7,319 bases of DNA, taken from contig QMZF01000040.1 in the NCBI GenBank assembly GCA_003663055.1, positions 1 to 7,319 of the forward strand, in the 5' to 3' direction. Position numbers and translations under genes: made by a program. Source of the DNA: Archaeoglobales archaeon. GTDB taxonomy: Archaea; Halobacteriota; Archaeoglobi; Archaeoglobales; Archaeoglobaceae. The notes under the pieces are model-generated. The model worked only from the letters and a program-made list of their open reading frames with translations. It searched no databases and was not told where the DNA came from. This document shows, in pieces, positions 6,217 through 7,319 of the stretch (positions within the stretch are counted from its first letter, which is position 1; every line of letters begins with the position of its first letter).

Positions 6217-7185
6217 ATGGACATTATTAACGATGTTGCGGAGATGATTAGGAAGGGTACACCCTTGAATGCAATTGATGTTATAATTGCCAACGCTCCA
6301 GATGATGTTAAGAAGGTCGCGATGAATCTCTTTGCCGACCCCATATCAGTTGCGAACGTCGACGATGATTGGAAGGACTTACTTCTCCTCGTTTACTTCT
6401 CCTACCACTCTCATCTCTCTGAGGCCAAAGGAGAAGACCTTTCAAATTTAGCAGTATCGTCACTAGCGGCAGCAAAGCTGTGCAGAAGGCTGGGTATAGC
6501 TGACTTAGAGGCGAGATTTCTTGAAACCGGTGGAAAAGCTATACATCAAATGAGAATGGTAAACAAGGCCGAGAAAACACCTAAAGAAGCAGAGCTCATA
6601 CTGAAAGAACTCTCAGAAAAAAATGAATCTAACCTTCCACTTTTGGCAGAAGTTCTAAATGAACTTGCAGTTCTTTATATGGACGTTAAGATGAATGACG
6701 AAGCAGAAAAATACCTACAACAAGCTCTTGAGGTTGAAAGAAGAGCTGGAAGGAAAGAAAAACTTGCTGAAATTCTTTACAATGCCGGCGTTTTCTATAC
6801 CAGAGCGGAGAAATTCGAAATGGCCGAAAGATTCTACAAAGAGTGTGAGGAAATTCTCATAAAGCTTTCAGAGCAGGATAGAGGCTTTATTCCTCAGCTT
6901 GGAACTTTATTCAACGACATGGGTGTTCTTTATAGAAAATTGAGTAAGTTCGAGAAGTCGGAAGAATACCACAGGGAAGCCCTAACGATATTTGATGCTC
7001 TCTCAAATGAAGACGAAAAGTGGCTGAAGTACGTAGCAGACACTTACAATCACATGGGCGCGCTCTGTAGTGATATTATGAGGTTTGATGAAGCTTCAAA
7101 GTACTACAGTGTAGCTAGGAAACTTTACGACGAGATAGAAAAGAAGTATAAGAAAGCCGGAAGTGTCAAGGATAATTTTTATTAG
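6217..7185 (+). CDS. Tetratricopeptide (TPR) repeat protein
   Basis: A 322-residue soluble protein with no signal peptide or membrane helix. Residues 1 to about 135 form a helical, non-repeat region; residues about 143-307 hold four TPR units. Matching positions are LNELAVLY (147-154), LYNAGVFY (187-194), FNDMGVLY (232-239) and YNHMGALC (277-284), each followed by the second-helix pattern (DEAEKYLQQAL, EMAERFYKEC, EKSEEYHREAL, DEASKYYSVA). Spacings of 40, 45 and 45 residues exceed the standard 34, so the helices are longer, as in kinesin-light-chain-like TPRs. Such arrays bind protein partners; the partner here is unknown. The ATG at 6217 is preceded by a well-placed TATA box and no Shine-Dalgarno, which fixes the start. 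Archaeoglobales carry many TPR paralogues of this kind. Trm5 upstream is separated by 126 bases and the TPR gene has its own promoter, so there is no strong functional link. Confidence 0.85.
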   Translation: MDIINDVAEMIRKGTPLNAIDVIIANAPDDVKKVAMNLFADPISVANVDDDWKDLLLLVYFSYHSHLSEAKGEDLSNLAVSSLAAAKLCRRLGIADLEARFLETGGKAIHQMRMVNKAEKTPKEAELILKELSEKNESNLPLLAEVLNELAVLYMDVKMNDEAEKYLQQALEVERRAGRKEKLAEILYNAGVFYTRAEKFEMAERFYKECEEILIKLSEQDRGFIPQLGTLFNDMGVLYRKLSKFEKSEEYHREALTIFDALSNEDEKWLKYVADTYNHMGALCSDIMRFDEASKYYSVARKLYDEIEKKYKKAGSVKDNFY

Positions 7186-7196
7186 TTTTATCTTTG
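7174..7196 (+). terminator. T-rich tract at the end of the TPR gene
   Basis: TTTTT (7176-7180), TTTT (7186-7189) and TTT (7193-7195) lie across and just after the TAG stop at 7183-7185. This fits an intrinsic archaeal U-tract terminator, though it could instead act as an AT-rich promoter region for a gene starting at 7201. Confidence 0.4.
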
Positions 7197-7200
7197 TAAA

Positions 7201-7311
7201 ATGTCCAACTACGTAGTCTTAGCAATTTTAGCTCTCAACCTGGTAACGAATGCCGTACCCCTGGGAATATTATCCCCTATTCTTACTTCTCCTCGTAGTT
7301 TTCCACAATAA
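7201..7311 (+). CDS. Possible start of a membrane protein, short or frameshifted at the right edge
   Basis: From the ATG at 7201 an open frame of 36 codons begins with a convincing membrane helix (NYVVLAILALNLVTNAV, residues 3-19) but becomes nondescript after residue 20 and stops at 7309-7311. At the CCCC run (7258-7261) the neighbouring frame becomes hydrophobic and protein-like (PWEYYPLFLLLVVF) and stays open to the window end. That frame also has its own ATG at 7250. Possible readings are a frameshifted gene, a gene starting at 7250, or no plus-strand gene at all. No Shine-Dalgarno precedes 7201, and the upstream T-rich stretch is only a weak TATA match. Confidence 0.3.
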   Translation: MSNYVVLAILALNLVTNAVPLGILSPILTSPRSFPQ

Positions 7312-7319
7312 TCTTCCTA
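7283..7319 (-). CDS. Possible C-terminus of a convergent minus-strand gene
   Basis: Read on the minus strand, the right edge encodes RKIIVENYEEK followed by a TAA stop at 7283-7285. The codons (AGG, AAG, GTG, GAG) match the usage of the other genes here and the charged ending is typical of a soluble protein's C-terminus. Only 11 residues are visible. The hydrophobic plus-strand reading over the same bases would then be its shadow, since Glu/Lys-rich codons read as Leu/Val on the opposite strand. Confidence 0.35.
   Translation of the reverse strand, partial: RKIIVENYEEK

Noticed and set aside
7263..7277. Palindrome-like GGGAATATTATCCCC as a terminator hairpin
   Set aside because: Only four base pairs form around a six-base loop and no T run follows on either strand, so it is too weak to call.
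1..7319. CRISPR array, insertion sequence, prophage or defence module
   Set aside because: No repeat-spacer pattern, transposase, integrase or terminal inverted repeats were found. Genes are of housekeeping, metabolic or envelope type with uniform codon use.

Overview
The window looks like a chromosomal segment of a hyperthermophilic or thermophilic euryarchaeon, most likely of the Archaeoglobales. The indicators are an archaeal Trm5-type tRNA methyltransferase, an archaeal-type ferredoxin-linked indolepyruvate oxidoreductase, TATA-type promoter elements just upstream of genes, at least one probably leaderless gene, AGG/AGA-biased arginine codons and moderate, AT-leaning composition. The genus is a guess (Archaeoglobus or a close relative); the domain assignment is solid.

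Layout, left to right. Positions 1-115 (minus strand) hold the N-terminus of a secreted lipoprotein whose body lies outside the window. Positions 179-3010 (minus) hold a 943-residue UPF0182/COG1615 membrane protein: about seven N-terminal membrane helices, a very large extracytoplasmic domain, and an unusual soluble domain of about 75 residues ahead of the first helix. A 266-base divergent intergenic region (3011-3276) carries promoter elements for both directions. Positions 3277-5211 (plus) encode IorA, the catalytic and iron-sulfur subunit of indolepyruvate:ferredoxin oxidoreductase. Positions 5263-6090 (plus) encode a short Trm5-family tRNA(G37) methyltransferase with active-site motifs closer to the Trm5a (wyosine) branch than to canonical Trm5b. 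Positions 6217-7185 (plus) encode a cytoplasmic tetratricopeptide-repeat protein behind a strong TATA box that sits in an 11-base tandem duplication. The last 130 bases hold a T-rich terminator-like stretch and an ambiguous edge: either the hydrophobic start of a new plus-strand gene or the C-terminus of a convergent minus-strand gene.

The genes do not form one obvious pathway. The left arm (UPF0182 protein and lipoprotein) is a cell-envelope module read leftward. The right arm combines anaerobic aromatic amino-acid fermentation (IorA), tRNA anticodon-loop modification (Trm5) and a protein-interaction scaffold (TPR), and each gene may have its own promoter. The partner subunit gene iorB is not in the window.

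I saw no tRNA, rRNA, CRISPR array, insertion sequence or integrase gene. The most interesting points are an extra four-cysteine motif at the IorA C-terminus, the N-terminal domain on the UPF0182 protein, the non-canonical Trm5 active-site motifs, and several short tandem duplications placed at gene starts and ends. No clearly new multi-gene system is visible.
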